Of a DNA stretch of 64,000 nt, positions 11,311 through 23,437 are shown piece by piece. The stretch covers positions 1,736,001-1,800,000 of the forward strand of contig JAHRBC010000002.1 of NCBI GenBank assembly GCA_022702545.1, given 5' to 3'. Both the position numbers and the translations under genes were made by a program. Origin of the DNA: Phycomyces nitens. Its lineage: Eukaryota; Mucoromycota; Mucoromycetes; Mucorales; Phycomycetaceae. The notes under the pieces are model-generated. The model saw nothing but the letters and a program-made list of their open reading frames with translations, made no database searches and was not told the origin of the DNA. Positions within the stretch are counted from its first letter, which is position 1. The number at the start of each line of letters is the position of its first letter.

Positions 11311-14300
11311 ATGCTAATGGAAGTCGATGAAACTCAGTCTCTTCAATTCAAAGAGAAATTGTTGCAGGGATCAAAAGCAGTTAAAGTCACAGACCTCATC
11401 AAAAGACTTGGTGTAAGACTTACTTGGAACAAGAGGAAGAAGAAGAAGAAGAAGAAAGGACAAAAAGAAGCTCATACAAAAAGAAAACTAGGATCTTCAA
11501 ACTGAATTAAAGACTCTCCAGCAAGAGACAGTTGAAAAAGATTCTCTCTCATCAGTCGCCAAAGACCTTGTTACGAATGCTATCTTGAAGCATGAGAACA
11601 AGACCGTCAAGGCCATCACTGCCTGTTGCTTAGCAGACATCTTGCGATTGTTTGCACCCGATGCGCCTTATTCCAACCTGGAATTAAAGGTACCGAGGCA
11701 TAGACCTACATGAAAAAAAAATGAAAAAAAAACACAGACAACACAATGATCTCATTTACAATTGTGCATGTATTACACACCCACACACACCTACACACCT
11801 ACACACATGCACACCTACAACCTACAGCGTGTATTCGAGTTTTTTGTCTCCCAACTCAGACTTCTCAAGTCGAACAACGATCCCAATTTCCATTACTACT
11901 TTTACTTGCTCGAAAGTCTTTCAACCGTAAAGAGTATCATCATCATTGCTGACCTTGACAACGCCGAACAACTCTCTGCCAGCCTTTTCAACCAGTTCTT
12001 TTCGGTTATTAGGTATATTTTTTATTTTTATTTTTAGAAAGACGGTTACTGTGATCTACATATTGAAACCTTTTGATTACCATTGTTCTTTAATGGATAT
12101 TCAATCTCGATAGCACTGATTTACCTCGTAATGTGCAAGTGTGCATGACAGATATCTTGATCCAACTAGTCGAAGAAGTCGGTGCGCTTTCCCAGGAAAC
12201 CATTGAACTTATACTTGATCAATTCACAGCCAAAGAAAAAGGAGCATCTTATACAATGGCATTGGATATCTGCTTTGCCTGCACAGATGTACTGCAACGT
12301 CGTGTCTGCCAGGTACATAATCAGCCGTCTCTAGACATTGAAATACTAATATTACAATTGACAAATACTGCAATATTAGCACTTTACGGATACATTGATG
12401 GCATTCAGTAGAAGTGATGGATCAGACGAAGAATTGGAGGATTTGAGAACAGTACACAACTTGATTCGCCATGTTCATGCCGTAGTTCCCAATCTATTGC
12501 TGAATGTAGTGCCACAGTTGGATGAGGAAATGAAGGTTGATGATGACCATGTTCGTCAAATCGCCACACAGACCCTTGGAGAGATGTTTGCTGAAAAGAC
12601 ATCCGAATTGTACCAACAGTATCCCATCATTTGGAAGACATGGCTGGGAAGGTGTGTGTGTGTGTGTTGGAGTGTTTATATCTAGACTCGATTTGCAAGT
12701 AGACTCATTTTTTTTATTTGCAAAGACGTAACGACAAGATGGTCCAGCTTCGTGTGCGATGGCTCGAAATGTGTGGCCCCATCTTTAAAGCCCATAAGCA
12801 ATTGGTGCCTGAGCTCAACGGTAAATCAAAACTTGCAAAAAGAAAATGATCTGGATAATATATATATATATATATATATTATTGAAAAGAGAGAAAGAGA
12901 AAGAAAGAAAGAAAGAAAACCAACAAACCCTTGTGTTTCGATATCTCTAGAGTGCTTCAAGGCCAAACTGTCTGACCCTGAAGAAAAGGTTCGCGCAACA
13001 GCATGCAAAGTGATTGGCGGCCTTGAATTTGATCTTGAGCCAAGTAGCCTTGATAAAACGGTACTTGAGCAGGTCGCTTTACGTTGCAAAGACAAAAAGG
13101 TATAGACATGGGGGTATTGTACTAGATAATAAGATACTCATGCAACTCTATGCTTAGCAATCGGTGAGAAAGGAGGCCATGGCTGCTCTAGGTACTATCT
13201 ATGACCACGAGTTTGACAGCATGTAAGAGCTATTACAAAACCAAAAAAAATGTCACTTGATAACCAAAGACATGACTTATTAACGTTTTAACGAATGCTT
13301 TTACAGCTCTTCAAACAATGAAGAAATTATAGAAAAGCTTGGCTGGATCCCAGAAACCCTGTTAAACTGCCTATATGTAGACGAACCTGCAGTAACGTGA
13401 GTATCGAGTGTGATTGATATATTATATTTATAGTAGACTGATTTCACATTCCTGAATCCAGTTCTGCTCTTGAGAGTACCATGTTGCAATATATCCTGCC
13501 AGAAGAGGCCAATGATTTAAAGAGAACCGAAAGATTGGTTACTGTGGTTGGATCCCTTAGCCCTCGTTCCAAGACTGCATTCAAGGCATTGATCCAAAAG
13601 CAGAAAAGGTACATATATTTTCATTTCTTTTTCTTTTTTGTAGGAACCAAATAAATGCAAATGCAAATGCATTAACTGTGTATAATACATATTTATAAAA
13701 GTTTCGGCAACGACATGCAATACTTTGTGGACATGTGCGATGCAGCAGTAAGTGCAAATATAATAATAGAACCAACTCATGGCAATATATAAGATCATTA
13801 AATCCCTTGTTTAAAGAGAGACAGCATGGAAATGGACACTGCCACTCAAAGAAAGACCGAAGAACTGATGAAACATATCTCGAGTAAGAAAGGGATATCA
13901 CATATGAATCTTATTTAAATTGACTGACTGACTAAATGACTGACTAAATGACTGACTGACATTGGTGTAGAACAATTTGCCGACAAGTCCAGAACATTGA
14001 ATAGTCTGCGCCGTTTTGTAGAAGCCGAAGATACTGATATCGTTAAGCTTTTGAGAACATGTATTAACCCTAGCCAGGATTACAAGCGTATCCACAGTGC
14101 AAAGGTAAATTGCTTTATTTAGAAATGCAATCTTGTTGTTTGCGTACATATTTGAACTTACACGCAAAGATAGAAATCGCTTCTGAAGCGTCTGGAACAA
14201 ATGTCTCCTGCAATGTCGGAAATATTTGATTTGATCCTTAATAGAGCATGCCCAATTGTGCTTAACAAATCGAGCTTGCCTCACCTTCTCAAGATCCTGA

Positions 14301-16660
14301 GAGCTACTCGTGGCAGAAAAAATACTTCTGGTGAAGAACGCCGTGCGATTGCCCAAGAGCTTCTAAAAGCAAGTATACTGAAATCGTGTCGTTCTTCAGC
14401 CTTGTTTTAACCCTTCTTTTTGAAAAAAATATTACAGGACACGACCGCGAACTATCCCAACATGTTTGAAAAGTATGCTCATGAGCTTGCCAACAACATT
14501 ACTCAGGAAGACAACGATGAAGTCGGTAAGTCTAATGTATATAAATCCAAACCAACCAGTTCTCTCAATTCAATCAATCCCAAGTCAATGATAGTTTGGA
14601 ATTGTTGGCCGAAGTCTGCAAAGCACAGCCTAGATTGTTTACTTTTGACAGGTAAAAAAGAAAAATGTCCATAATTAGCCCAATTGGGATGGTTTATTAA
14701 AAAAAATCGAGACCTTATAGAGAGACTGTAGAAGGTCTTATGGAGTATACACGCACAGGAGATGCCAAAGAAGCAGAACATGCTGCCACTATTCTTGGAA
14801 ACATGGACAATGGAGAACATGCATGCGAACTGGTTGTCGAGGTATAACAAACAATTCGTGAATCGAGACCTTTGTATGTGGTGGAATATTAACTCGGACA
14901 TCTTAAAGTACTTGTGTCAACATTTGCGTATGTCTAACAAGCACCTCCTTACATCGCTGTCGAGCTTGAAAGAGTTTGGTCTCTACACCCCCAGATTGCT
15001 CTCTGAGCATATTGGAAACATTGTTGGGTTTGTCGACAGAGACCTTGTTCAAAAGAAGGATGTCATGGTAAATATCATATCTCAAGACATAAAATGATCT
15101 AACAGACGCTTTGAATTGATCAGCAAGGAGACATGAACCCAGAGTGGGTAGAATATAACGATCTGCCATACTTGGCTCAGCTCAAGGTAGATGCATATTA
15201 GTATTACATGATATGAATAGAGATATCAAAAGAGTCAGTTAATAACAATAACAAATGGACTTTTTAGCTCGTTGGTGTATCGACCATTGTAAACTATCTC
15301 ATCGGTGCAGCTGAATTCGCTGATAATAACGGGGCCATCACGGCACACCTCTTTAATATGCTCTGGGACTTTATTGACACCACTTGTGATGAGGCTATTG
15401 GAGATGGTCTGAGGTAAGCAGGATTATATTTTGAATAGATGGTGCCCAGACTAACGTATATATATTTATTATTATTATTATTATTATTAAAAAACAGTGC
15501 TGCAGAGACATCCTACTTGAGACTGGCTGCTGCTCAATCAATTATCAAGCTTACACACCTAAAACCTTATGAAGAGTATCTAACGGTTCCTAAATTCGAG
15601 AGACTCGGATTGTCTCTTCAGGTAATACAGCATAGACTCTTTTCTGAAATGAATATTGAAATCTAATCGAAAACACGTTCTATTTTTATAGGATTCATGC
15701 TATTATGTCAGATCTGAGCTTGCCGAGACCTTGATGAAGGGTCTCCAGACAGGAGAGATCCGCCCTCGTTACTATACATTGCTATTCTTGTGCGCTCACG
15801 AACCCGAGCCAGAGTTATTAAAGCAGGTAAATGAAAATGAAAATAGAAATAAAGTGTCGACCTTTCGAATACTGTTATTTTTTTGGGGGGAGGAGAGTCT
15901 ATTGATGTTGCGGTTCTAGGTCAAATACTTTATTCGTAAACGAGCATCAAAATCTGAATCAGGTAAAAGTAAATCAGCATGCACGGGCCGCGGATAGTTT
16001 TCTAATGAAATCATCGACAATAGGACAACCTTCACCACTAGAGATGTCATTCGTACGACTGATACATCTTTTGGCCCACCACCCTGACTTTAGTGCAACT
16101 ACAGAAGATTTGTTGGTGTTCTCTCAGTACATCAAGTTTTACTTGAGCTGTGTCGTGACTGCAGACAATGTCTCGTTCCTCTACCATGTTGCTCAAGAAA
16201 TCAAATCTTCTCAAGATATGGTCGCAGCTGAATTGAGCAAGGTAAGAAATGGGATGTTTGGCTAGAGTATATAACATTGATCTTGATTGACATATCGACC
16301 GTTTTTTACATTTATAGAACTCGTACGTTTTGAGTGACATTGCGTGCCTTTTGATCAAACGCAAATGCCATACTGCATCCTGGCCATTGAATGCCTATCC
16401 ACAAAACATAAACATTCAATCGAAACTGTACAGAAACCTTCCGTCAGGTGCCATTCAAGCAGAGGTACAAGACAATAAATAATTGGCAATTGACATATAT
16501 TGACTTAATGTTTGATGTTCATTAGATCTTAAAAACAAGCTACTTACCAGGAGAGTTTGTCAAGTCAATTGAGGATGAATCTAGTAACAAAGGGTCTGAC
16601 AAGGTAAACAGTGCCAGATAAACAAAATAGAGCCTAGTATCTAATGTGTGTTTTCTTCTT

Positions 16661-16691
<31 letters not shown>

Positions 16692-16751
16692 TAGCGTGCC
16701 TATTCACGACCATGGGCAACCACCGGTGCCAAACGTCCCAGAGTCGCGTAA
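11311..16751 (+). CDS. PDS5: Sister chromatid cohesion protein Pds5
   Basis: Large HEAT-repeat protein that binds cohesin and controls its maintenance and release. The diagnostic segment is TACCLADILRLFAPDAPYS (about 11610-11680), near-identical to the N-terminal Pds5 signature, continuing into VFEFFVSQLRLLKSNNDP. More than twenty short exons follow, each coding helical HEAT-like sequence, for example FGLYTPRLLSEHIGNIVGFV (near 14970-15040) and YLRLAAAQSIIKLTHL (near 15510). The protein ends with a short basic tail, RAYSRPWATTGAKRPRVA, stopping at 16751. The estimated length of about 1,150-1,200 aa suits fungal Pds5. Introns are 50-150 nt and many carry microsatellites (TA near 12860, TTA near 15465, TTC near 16655). 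The start is the first in-frame ATG; a Met two codons later is an alternative. Confidence 0.9.
13921..13962. repeat. Short tandem repeat inside a PDS5 intron
   Basis: Imperfect tandem copies of a 12-mer built from GACTGACTAAAT within the intron just before the exon that begins near 13972. It is probably a replication-slippage repeat. Confidence 0.7.
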
Positions 16752-17207
16752 AAAAAAGCAAGTTTTATGTTATGATTAGTATAAATAACCAAGTTTCATA
16801 TTTAAAGAAATTTATCTAAAGAAAAAAATGACAGTAAAGACTCCATATCAATAAAGAGCAGAACACGGTTCACATACAAATTTCCAAGTGTGTGTGTGTG
16901 TGTGTTTTTTTTTTTGGTAAGACAGAAAAAAAATAAAGTCTATAGAGACTTCTTGGTTCTACCGCGTTTATTTATTTGTTTTTTGATTAATTAATTATTT
17001 CATGGGACCCTATTATGTTTGTTTTTTGTTTATATCATGGAAATATCTTTTTATTTATTTATTTATTCATTCATTTGTTACATATTTATATTGACTGCAA
17101 AGATTTGCTAAAGAGTATAGAATTGAAGGTTAGGGGGGGTTTGAGAGGTAGAGAGAGAGGGAGAGAGGGATGAAGGAGAGCATGATGCTTTGATAGATAT
17201 GCTTTAG
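16752..17207. other. Convergent 3' intergenic region
   Basis: Lies between the stop codons of PDS5 (+) and the caleosin-like gene (-). It has poly-A/T runs, a TG microsatellite near 16890-16904, ATTT repeats near 17050-17075 and AATAAA-like signals for both strands. No coding sequence is seen. Confidence 0.6.
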
Positions 17208-19608
17208 TTATCTTATAAGCTGTCTGTGGAGGCTGTTCAGGGTAGGTTGGGTCACCAACTTTGTTTCTGGATCATGAAGCATGGTATAAGCCAAGATCCA
17301 CTGCAATCTGTGGATTCCCCTAATAAGAAAGTACAAATGATTAAAAAAAGTAATACTCGGAAACATATTCCAATACACGTACCATTGTCTGAATTGCCAC
17401 CATCTGAGAGTCTTCTTTTCATTCGCTCGCATGGCTCTGAAACCATCCCAGAAACTTAATCCCAACAGACTGCTTCCTTGTGCTTTGTGACCATAAGATT
17501 GGATCATGTTATTAACTCCCGCGTCGTCCTGGGCAAGCATTGGGGTGCTGTAGGCCAAAGCTTGTGCCACACGCTTTGTGTAGATTGGTAAAGTAATCAA
17601 GTCAGTCAATGATCGATAAAAGAATGGGAAACCGTGAGGCGATGTAAGGGGAGAGAGTCTGAGATGCATGATAACGGTGGCAGGAATGGCACAGATGAAC
17701 GAATATCCCAATCCACGTAAAGCTTATATATACATAAAACAATAAGAAGTAAGAATCAACAACTCAATCTATCCATATCCACACACTTACAAAAGAACGT
17801 GTCCAACATCGTAATCTTTCCACGACCACGCTTGTCAAAGAAGTTTATACGCGTCTCGACAGCCTTGATTTCATCATCAACATCCTCCCTGGCTTCAGGA
17901 TCAATCGAATCAGTTGAACGAGTAGTATCGCTTGACTTTGTAGCCGGCTTATCTCCATCCATGCCTCTTGATTTTGTAGCCGCCTTTTTCTTCTCGACCT
18001 TTTCACTCTTTTCAATCTTTTCTTCGATCTTTTCTGCGACCTTTTCTTTAAACACTTCTTCCTTTTTTTTCTCCATAACCTTCATCTCGGGCGTGATTTC
18101 TAATCAATTAAGAAGAGAAAAAATAATGTCAATTGAAGAAGAAGAAAAATAATACTTTTACATATACAGACAAGCCTTAGCCTTACCCTTTGTAGTTTCA
18201 TCACCATGAGGTTCCTGTCTCCATTTACGAGCCTCTGCTCTAGTGCTCTCTCTCATCAGAGTATCTTCATCATAAACAGGGTGCTGAGGTACATCCTTTG
18301 GATGTGCAGAAGGAGGGGCATTCTCGAGATTGCTGCCAGTAATGTCAGCAAAGGATCGATTGACTGAAACATATGAAGATGTCATAGTCGAACCTACTCC
18401 ATAATAATAATAATAATAATAATAATAATAGTAAAGAAAAGTGTGAATAAGATGGCATGGAGGGGATAATACATTTGAAAATTCGAAATTACCTGCCACA
18501 TCTTCCTCGCTAGTTGGCTCCACTGCATCAGCTGTTTCGTGAAGACGCGCAATCTCTGTGAAAAGCTCCTTATCCTTTCCAGTAGAAGAAGCATGGTGTT
18601 CGGACATCAACTTGGACTGTGCCAATGTCGGGAAATTACTGTGATTAAGTTCTGCCTTGGGTGATTCTGGAAGCTTTTCTTGCTCAGCCAAAAGATGTTT
18701 GGCCCTGTCACTCAAAGGCTGTTCGGTTGGTGGGGGTTCTTTGGAGGCAATCTTTGCAAAGCTCTGAGAAGGAGGAGGTGGAGGGATCTTGACTGTATGA
18801 AGAGCGTGAGTCAAGGCACATTTGAGCAAATAATAATAATAATAATAAAAGATGACCCAGCAAGAGTCTCTCTGCTTACCTGAAGACTCTTTCAACATAT
18901 CTTTAACATCAGGCAGCTCTGATAAATCATTCACAACAGGTGCTTCTGCCTTTGCAGTAGCGTCCAAAGAAGGAAACTCTCGATTGGAAGTAACGGTTGC
19001 AAACGAGCGGTCGGGATGTGGGGGTATTGTAGGGTCTGTACAGAAGCGTTTGTTCAAGTTCAATTAGTATGGTGATTTCGTTATGCCCAAGGGGGGGAGG
19101 GGAAAAAAATCGCCGCAAGGAATATCTTGTATTTTTGGGATCATTCATTCATTCATTACCTTGTACTCCATTGATGCTATCCTTATTCAAAAGATCTCCA
19201 ACTCCAGCTGATTCGGGCTGGGTCATTTCGGGGGGATGAATTGATATGGATTGTTCGAGTGTAGGGAATTCTTGATTCTCAGGTAAATCTTGTTTGGTGA
19301 TATCAGCAAATGACACGTCTTCTTTGATAGCTGATTCAGCTAATCCTGAGCCTTCCTGGTCTGGTTTTGCTCCTGGTTGACCTGATGAAATGTTTCGAAA
19401 CACACGGGTTAAAAAAAATAGAGTACCTTTTTGACCGTAAACACAAAAGAGAATCTCTCAACTGACCGTTTTCCTCACTATTGATACCATCTTCTTTAAC
19501 AACCTGGGCCCAAGAAGCTTCTAGGCCAGTAGACGGTTCGTGTTCTGAATGCTTATTACCATTGATAACGTTTGCCTCTTCGAGTGTAGGGAAATCTGAA
19601 GGGTCCAT
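17208..19608 (-). CDS. Caleosin-family protein with repetitive N-terminal extension
   Basis: Minus-strand gene of about eight exons starting at 19608 (MDPSDFPTLEEA). The first five exons encode disordered, acidic sequence with a recurring pair of motifs: SWAQVVK, SFADITK, SFATVTS, SFAKIAS and SFADITG, and FPTLEEA, FPTLEQS, FPSLDAT and FPTLAQS. A Lys/Glu-rich segment follows near 18000-18090. The last exons give a caleosin fold: INFFDKRGRGKITMLDTFF (near 17820), a hydrophobic hairpin GYSFICAIPATVIMHLRL (near 17650-17710), LPIYTKRV and a C-terminal IHRLQWILAYTMLHDPE. Caleosins are lipid-droplet or membrane proteins; active ones bind calcium by an EF-hand and haem by histidines and act as peroxygenases. 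Here the EF-hand loop reads DKRGRGKITMLD, and the usual His before FFD and the His of IHKxxH are absent, so an enzymatic role is doubtful. Exon borders inside the repeat region are approximate. Confidence 0.7.
18402..18431. repeat. TAA microsatellite in caleosin-like gene intron
   Basis: About ten TAA units inside an intron. A second TAA array lies in another intron of the same gene at about 18829-18848. Confidence 0.85.
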
Positions 19609-22022
19609 GTTTGAAGTCTATATTAAAAAAAAGTGAGTATTGATATAGGGACGCATAATGTAAAATGGCACGGATATAGCCTACCAAAAGGGTGTGATGG
19701 AGCGACAAAGGTGACACAAGGGAACTGCGAATTAAATAAGTATCCTTTCTGGCGTATATTCTTGACAACAAAGACCAGCAGAAAGAATGACAAAGACTTT
19801 ATACCTTTTGGATAAGTATGTAGACAAGAAAGCAAATGCCTTGAATTAGTTTTTTTTTCTGCCTCTTTTCTTTTTTTTTCTTCGAGAAAAGGCGGAGTGA
19901 ACACATGATGTCATTTATCCATAGTCACAAACATTGTTCACCTTGATCAAAAAGAAAGTGACGAAAGTTGGTTAAAGGACACCGACGATTGGAACAACGC
20001 CTAGTGTGATGCTTGAAGAGAGCAAGAAGGATACTGTAGAGGTAATGAGGATATATATATATATAAAGGCAAATGATGTGTTTTAGTATCAATCGTGTGA
20101 AATCAATTCTGTTTTGCAAGAGTATTTCTTTGAACGCGTTTCTCTCGAGTTTTTGTTTGTTTGCAATGGTCTTGCTGATACAAATGTATTTCACGTGTCA
20201 AGTGTAATGTATTCTTGAAAAGAACGTACGTCAGCCCATATTATATATGTATGTTTGTATTCCTTGCAGAGAAATATGAATTTGCTCGTATCATTCTTCA
20301 AAGTGACCCTGCGCATTGACTCTCAGTGGCTGATCAAATACCGCTGTCTATTTCTTGTGAGACATACACACCCACCCATCCACCCACATCCATAAATATA
20401 TACATATATATATATTACAAGATACATGATGGATATACAACAGACTCTAAATGAGAATTATCAAGGCATTAACCCTTTATTTTATTTATTTTTAAAAAAA
20501 ACGACTGAATCTGCCCTATTAATGCGCCGATTTACCATTCTCCATTACTTTATGCTGAACATATGTTGAATGTATATTTTTGGTTGGGTCTAATAAAATG
20601 CATTGTTGAACCATACATCTGCTTGACAGTTCGAGTATAGGAGACTCACGGCAAGCTTTAAGTATATCCAACACTATCAATAATTTTTGGAGTAGATCAA
20701 GTTCAATGACAATTGTAACTATATGGCAGCAAATGTAACTATGGCAACAAATTGTAACAATGGCAATTTATTGATTTGATTTGTTTCTATGGCGACGGAC
20801 TTTAGCCAATCTATTAGATATTTATGGTCCGTCTAGAAGAGAAGCCCCATGAACACATTATGTTTGTACAACATCATTCCCCTTCATGCCTGTATGTGTG
20901 TGTGTGTGTGTGTGTGTTATTGATTATTAGACCTTAATGTTGATGGTGGGAAACTGCGTTGGTAGTTTAAAAAGAGAGAGAAAATCTTTAGGAGAGCTGA
21001 GCTTATCTACAAATGCTAGGGGTTGTTTTGAAAGTATTTTGGAATTTGATTCCAAGTAATCGAAATACCTTTGTAGGCTATTGTATGTAATAAATATTTA
21101 TATATACACACACACACATATTAATATCGAACGGCCAATTTAAGATGACTCGATTAAAAGTCAAAGTGTGTAAGATGTGTATAAAAGACCCCTCTCCTGT
21201 GACCTACAGAAAAGGGAATGGCTCAAGAAATAATAATAATAATAAAAAGGCCGTATGTAAGTCGACTTGTTTAGGAAAGGCCAGGAGATATATAAAAAAA
21301 AAGAATAAAGGTCGAGACCTTTGGAGAAGGGACCAGTGAGAAGATCTGCCGTGCCGGAATGGACCAAGTATGGTCCGTGCGGGAAACAAGAACTTGGCTT
21401 GTAAAGGAATCCAGCTAAATTGGACAGCTGATGATGAGCCGTAACGTCTTTTTATAATAATAATAATGATCATGGTTCAGTCCATAAAGAAATCATCCTA
21501 ATTTTCTTGATTTTTTAAAAAAGGTAAGAAAAAGTAAGATGGAGAGGAAAGAAAGACGAAATAAAAATAATGAAAGATAAAATAACATACATGCGAACAC
21601 AATGCAGTCTCGGCCCCCAATCAAGTACCTCCCCCCCCCCCCTCCCCTTTTATGTCTCTGTGTCTCTTTCCAGCCCCCCAAGTCAAGGAGAAGGGCACCC
21701 AGAAGCTGGTGGAACAAGGCGCGGACCATGAAACGATTGATTTCAGATTTCCCATATATATATAAAAAAAAAGGAAAAGAAATGTAAAAATACCAAGACT
21801 GCAGAGATTGGTGTGTAAGATACAGTGTATTTGGTTCCATAAATATGCGTATAATAGTAATTATACTAGTGTCAAATAGAAAGGACTCTTTTGCCTGGTC
21901 TTTTTTTTTTTTTTTTTTTTGCCTTGTTGAACCCGTGCGCCTATTTTGACCTCAAAATAGACTTTTTTTATATATTTCTATTATTTCTATTTTTTATTTA
22001 TATATATATTTATATTTATATT

Positions 22023-22056
<34 letters not shown>

Positions 22057-22607
22057 AATATATATTCTTTTTTATTTATCTTGATTGCCGTTCTTTTTGC
22101 CTTCTTTACTTCCTCGGTCAACCACACCCACAAAAGCAGAGGAGAGAGAAGAGGGATTCGTTACCATTACTACCATCATTACCAACAATCTACTTTTTCG
22201 GCACTTAATCCGAACACACACTACATCTATCATACGCGTCAGAGAACAGACCAAGCAAAGGACGAAGAAGAAGAAAAAGAAGAGGAAGAAGAAGAAGAAA
22301 GACGAAAACAAAATATACAGATTTTCATATACTATACATATATATACATACATACATACATACACACATATATATATGTATACATGTATATATACATATT
22401 GTTAATACTTTAATACATTATACAACCACAGCATTGACATCACCATCGACATTACACACACCCACACACCCACACACACATATATTTTTATTATTATTAT
22501 TATTATTTCCTTGAGAAAAGGAAACCCACTTTTTGTATATATAATATTATACAACCCTCTATACATATTCTCAACTGCCATTACTATTTGCCCTACTTGG
22601 CTGCATA
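19609..22607. other. Large intergenic region with microsatellites
   Basis: Separates the divergent caleosin-like and GNAT genes. It contains the X-box-like cluster at 20715-20796, a TG array near 20895-20918, a C-rich stretch near 21631-21646, a T22 run near 21900-21920, long TA/TTA tracts at 21970-22080, and GAA-, CATA- and CA-type arrays at 22265-22480. The last 500 bases look like a long low-complexity 5' leader of the GNAT gene. A GC-richer patch at 21310-21430 has no recognisable protein. No gene is supported. Confidence 0.55.
20715..20796. promoter_or_regulatory. Cluster of four X-box-like (RFX) palindromes
   Basis: Four related units: GTAACTATATGGCAGC (20715-20730), GTAACTATGGCAAC (20735-20748), GTAACAATGGCAAT (20754-20767) and GTTTCTATGGCGAC (20783-20796). 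Each resembles the RFX X-box, a palindrome of GTNRCC and RGYAAC half-sites, and successive starts are 20, 19 and 29 bases apart. The first three could also be read as a degenerate 19-20 bp tandem repeat. It lies 1.1 kb upstream of the caleosin-like start (19608) and 1.8 kb upstream of the GNAT start (22608), so either could be its target. Confidence 0.35.
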
Positions 22608-23437
22608 ATGATGGGATCACCCCGCACCCTGCCATCGACTGATTCGACATTTGACAAGACGCATCCTATCAAAACCGACACCTCTCTTCCAAGGTACGCC
22701 CAGCAAACCATCAGTCAGAAGCTCAAGACTGCACAACAGATGCGCTTGCCATTCGCACCAATGGGTCCATTAACCCCCCCACCAAATGACATGCCGCCTC
22801 CCATACGTTCCAATGGAAAGCGAAGATCTAGCGACCCTCAATCAAAGTTTGTCCAGACAGACTATTCGGTTCCTCACAAGATGCGCGTTGTTTCGGGCGA
22901 AAACCTAGCAACGGTTGCCATACCAGCACAGTGGACCTCACATGCCTCAACAGTAGTCCATGATCCAAAGAGCTGCATGTTTAAAATGGTCTTGGATAAC
23001 CATGGCAGTATAGGTTGGTTTTACACTCTCTATATGTAATGACTATATAAATATTTCCAGAGTGATATATATATATGTGTGTCTAACTCATGTGTTTTAT
23101 AGCTGCCCTGTGCTATCTGCCGACTCGATTCCAGGCCATTGTCGAATTCTACCACACAGTAAGTAGCCATCTGTCTTGAGGCCGTGCTCTTACATTTATA
23201 TAGGAAATTCCAATTGCATACAGGAATATGGGCATAGGTGACCGAATGGCGCAAGAGGCATTTCTATGGTTAGAACAGTCCAATCGATTGATGATTCCAA
23301 CTTGCCCCTTTGTATTGCGGTACTTGGAGAGGCATTTCCAGGACCGAAATGGCGGGAGCTGGGCTCATGTTGTACGCAGTGAGCAGGAAGGCATGGAGAA
23401 GCTGATGAAAGGATACGCATGTGCCAATGTAGAATAA
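22608..23437 (+). CDS. GNAT-fold acetyltransferase, NATD1/YjdJ type
   Basis: Three exons, 22608-23013, 23103-23158 and 23204-23437, keep frame and give 231 aa. The C-terminal 95 or so residues match the small NATD1/YjdJ group of GCN5-related N-acetyltransferases: beta strands FKMVLDNHGSIAALCYLPT, the turn EIPIAYRNMGIGDRMAQEA carrying the acetyl-CoA loop RxxGxG, and the typical ending MIPTCPFVLRYLERH. The first about 120 residues are Pro/Ser/Lys-rich, probably disordered, and unlike the compact bacterial and animal members. The substrate of this group is unknown. A stretch NGKRRSSDP could be a basic or phosphorylated signal, but that is conjecture. The preceding 500 bases are low complexity. 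Confidence 0.8.

Noticed and set aside
16540..16761. Minus-strand frame with an Arg run
   Set aside because: It comes from the TTC microsatellite in the last PDS5 intron.
21161..21473. GC-richer patch that might be a retroelement fragment
   Set aside because: A faint resemblance to retroelement spacing was considered, but no reverse transcriptase, integrase or protease motif can be read in any frame.
22072..22413. Several overlapping 90-110 codon frames with Tyr-Ile and Glu-Lys runs
   Set aside because: They are produced by TA, GAA and CATA microsatellites and have no protein character.
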